24,007 bases of DNA from positions 1 to 24,007 of the forward strand of contig JAUJLZ010000008.1 in NCBI GenBank assembly GCA_030447125.1. The letters run 5' to 3'. The translations under genes were made by a program, and so were the position numbers. Source of the stretch: Acidimicrobiales bacterium (GTDB lineage: Bacteria; Actinomycetota; Acidimicrobiia; Acidimicrobiales; CADCSY01). Below are positions 22,981 through 24,007 of the stretch, one piece after another (the stretch's first letter is position 1; each line of letters starts with the position of its first letter). The notes beneath the pieces are model-generated. The model saw only the letters and a list, made by a program, of their open reading frames with translations, searched no databases and was not told the DNA's origin.

Positions 22981-23753
22981 CGACCGTTCCTCTCCAGGGT
23001 TCGGCGGAACGAGTCCGGCGATGCCAAGCGGTTGGTCAGGAGGGTGCGGACGTAGCGAGCCTGGGTGGCGAGCGAGTTCTGTGACTCGCCGTCGGGGCGG
23101 GGCGTCCAGAAGGTCGGGATCTCCACCACCTCGACACCGAGGCGCAGCGGCTTGAGCACCGTCTCGAGCAGGAACTCGTGCCGGCTCCCCTCCCAATCGA
23201 TCGACTGGACCACTGCGGTGGGGAAGAGCCGGTACCCGAAGGTGGCGTCGGTGAGGGGCGTCCGGTACAGCAGCGAGGCCAGGCGCTGGAACACCCAGTT
23301 GGCGGCGACGCGGACCCGGCCGTAGCCGGAGAAGCCTCCCCCTCGGGCCCAGCGGGAGGCGGTGACCACCACTGACGGCCGTTGCTTGGCGATGTCGATC
23401 ATCGCCGGGACCAGGCGGGGATCGGTCTCGAGGTCCGTGGCCATCATGATCACGTGGCTGGCCGTGGCCAGGTCGAAGGCCTCGCGCATGGCTCCGCCGA
23501 GGAACGGCAGCCGCTGGTGATGGATCTGCACCCGTTCGCCGAACCACGAGCGGAGTCCCTCGCAGCGCGCCATCGTCTCCGACGTGGTCCGGTCGCAGAC
23601 CACGACCAGCACCTGGGCGATGTCGGCGTCGCTCGACTCCTTGAGGATGGAGGCCGTCTCGTCGATCGAGTCGGTCTCGGTGACCGCGGGCAGAATCACG
23701 GTGGCGCCGACGAACGCCGGCGTCTCGGGCAACTGGATCCGCTGGGTTTCCAT
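22977..23753 (-). CDS. Family 2 glycosyltransferase, polyprenyl-phosphate-sugar synthase-like
   Basis: 258 residues, the size of single-domain DPM-like enzymes that load a sugar from GDP or UDP onto a polyprenyl phosphate. ATVILPAVTETDSIDETASIL is the first strand and helix. VVVCDRTT, LPFLGGAMREAFDLA and VIMMATDLETDPRLVP (the DxD-equivalent region TDLETDP) follow. SGYGRVRVAANWVFQRLASLLY and TDATFGYRLFP are typical of the late part of this family, as is the final EIPTFWTPR. There is no C-terminal membrane domain. ATG 23753 has a TAGGTT box 9 bases upstream and no Shine-Dalgarno site. It overlaps the STELLO-like gene by four bases, so the two products are probably made in fixed ratio and act together. 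Confidence 0.82.
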   Translation of the reverse strand: METQRIQLPETPAFVGATVILPAVTETDSIDETASILKESSDADIAQVLVVVCDRTTSETMARCEGLRSWFGERVQIHHQRLPFLGGAMREAFDLATASHVIMMATDLETDPRLVPAMIDIAKQRPSVVVTASRWARGGGFSGYGRVRVAANWVFQRLASLLYRTPLTDATFGYRLFPTAVVQSIDWEGSRHEFLLETVLKPLRLGVEVVEIPTFWTPRPDGESQNSLATQARYVRTLLTNRLASPDSFRRTLERNGR

Positions 23754-23762
23754 GTCGTGGGC

Positions 23763-23768
23763 AACCTA
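23763..23768 (-). promoter_or_regulatory. TAGGTT -10-like box, leaderless start of the DPM-like gene
   Basis: On the minus strand TAGGTT ends 9 bases before ATG 23753. It fits the TAnnnT spacing rule of this window. No -35 element was found. Confidence 0.45.
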
Positions 23769-23831
23769 CCTTCCGGGCCGGTGAGCAGCCGAACGTCGAT
23801 CATCGGTGGGGAGGACCGCCGCGAGCGAGCA

Positions 23832-23862
23832 GCCGACGGCGAGGAGACGGCTGAGCGTCGGC
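23832..23862 (-). terminator. Inverted repeat downstream of the rmlD-like gene
   Basis: GCCGACG (23832-23838) and CGTCGGC (23856-23862) are perfect inverted repeats 17 bases apart. They lie 44 bases past the stop of the minus-strand rmlD-like gene and before the DPM-like gene's promoter. A terminator is plausible, but there is no T-run. Confidence 0.3.
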
Positions 23863-23905
23863 GGCAGCATAGCGCAGGCTCGTTCGTGCCCAGGAGGCCT
23901 GAGGC

Positions 23906-24007
23906 TCAACCGTGGCCGAGATGGCGGACCAGGCGTGCCACCGCCTCCTGCCAGTGAGGCAGCAGCTCCAGCCCGCTCAGTCGCAGGGCGGCGTTGTCGA
24001 GCACCGA
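23906..24007 (-). CDS. rfbD: dTDP-4-dehydrorhamnose reductase, C-terminal end (partial)
   Basis: Only the last 33 residues are present; the gene continues beyond the right edge. SVLDNAALRLSGLELLPHW followed by QEAVARLVRHL matches the usual C-terminus of RmlD/RfbD, where a (N)SVLD-x-x-A/x-L segment contributes to the substrate pocket before a terminal helix. RmlD makes the last step of dTDP-L-rhamnose synthesis. Its presence suggests that the rest of the rml pathway lies to the right and that rhamnose is a component of the glycan made here. The assignment rests on a short motif. Confidence 0.6.
   Translation of the reverse strand, partial: SVLDNAALRLSGLELLPHWQEAVARLVRHLGHG

Noticed and set aside
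22981..23547. Long N-terminal extension of the STELLO-like protein
   Set aside because: It is the shadow of the DPM-like gene in another frame; the GTGA overlap gives a natural start at 22980.
1..24007. CRISPR arrays, tRNA or rRNA genes, insertion sequences
   Set aside because: No regularly spaced repeats, no cloverleaf or rRNA core segments, no transposase-like motifs and no paired terminal repeats were seen.

Overview
The window is 24 kb of very GC-rich DNA. It looks like an actinobacterial cell-surface polysaccharide locus. I infer a high-GC actinomycete, possibly class Acidimicrobiia; no rRNA or marker gene is present to prove it. Starts are often GTG, genes are tightly packed, and several genes lack a Shine-Dalgarno site but carry a TAnnnT box 7-9 nt before the start codon, the arrangement of leaderless transcripts.

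Region 1 (1-4.7 kb) holds cell-wall genes and damage. First comes an intact Tat-type PGRP amidase, with a canonical -35/-10 promoter and a large dyad over its start region. It is followed by a broken, internally deleted family 2 glycosyltransferase, then a second PGRP amidase and a Bax inhibitor-1 family membrane protein, both on the minus strand. The amidase and the BI-1 gene are each interrupted only by single-base indels in C/G runs. Repairing one base restores a normal protein, so sequencing error (or slippage) is likely. No comparable frame breaks were seen after 4.4 kb.

Region 2 (4.7-12.4 kb) has two paralogous GT-C (family 39-like) membrane glycosyltransferases in opposite orientation (4750-6324 minus, 9393-11057 plus). 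They flank a second type of multi-pass protein (6521-8110) and an SDR nucleotide-sugar epimerase. A GT4-like cytoplasmic glycosyltransferase follows.

Region 3 (12.4-16 kb) is a plus-strand export unit: a GT2 rhamnosyltransferase-like enzyme with an extra beta-rich insert, an ABC-2 polysaccharide permease (Wzm type) and its ATPase with a C-terminal Wzt-like domain.

Region 4 (16-24 kb) has a minus-strand GT4 gene, a GtrA-like protein and a DUF2142 membrane protein. A plus-strand pair follows: a GDP-mannose 3,5-epimerase-like enzyme and a paralogue of the 6521 protein. Convergent to these is a minus-strand pair, a DPM-like GT2 and a STELLO-like (DUF288) glycosyltransferase, joined by a GTGA overlap. 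The window ends in the 3' end of a dTDP-4-dehydrorhamnose reductase.

Together the genes suggest (inference) cytoplasmic assembly of a rhamnose- and possibly L-galactose-containing glycan exported by Wzm/Wzt. Alongside runs a polyprenyl-phosphate-sugar route (DPM-like synthase, GtrA-like translocator, up to five GT-C-like membrane transferases) that could decorate the glycan or surface proteins outside the membrane. No tRNA, rRNA, CRISPR array or insertion sequence was seen.
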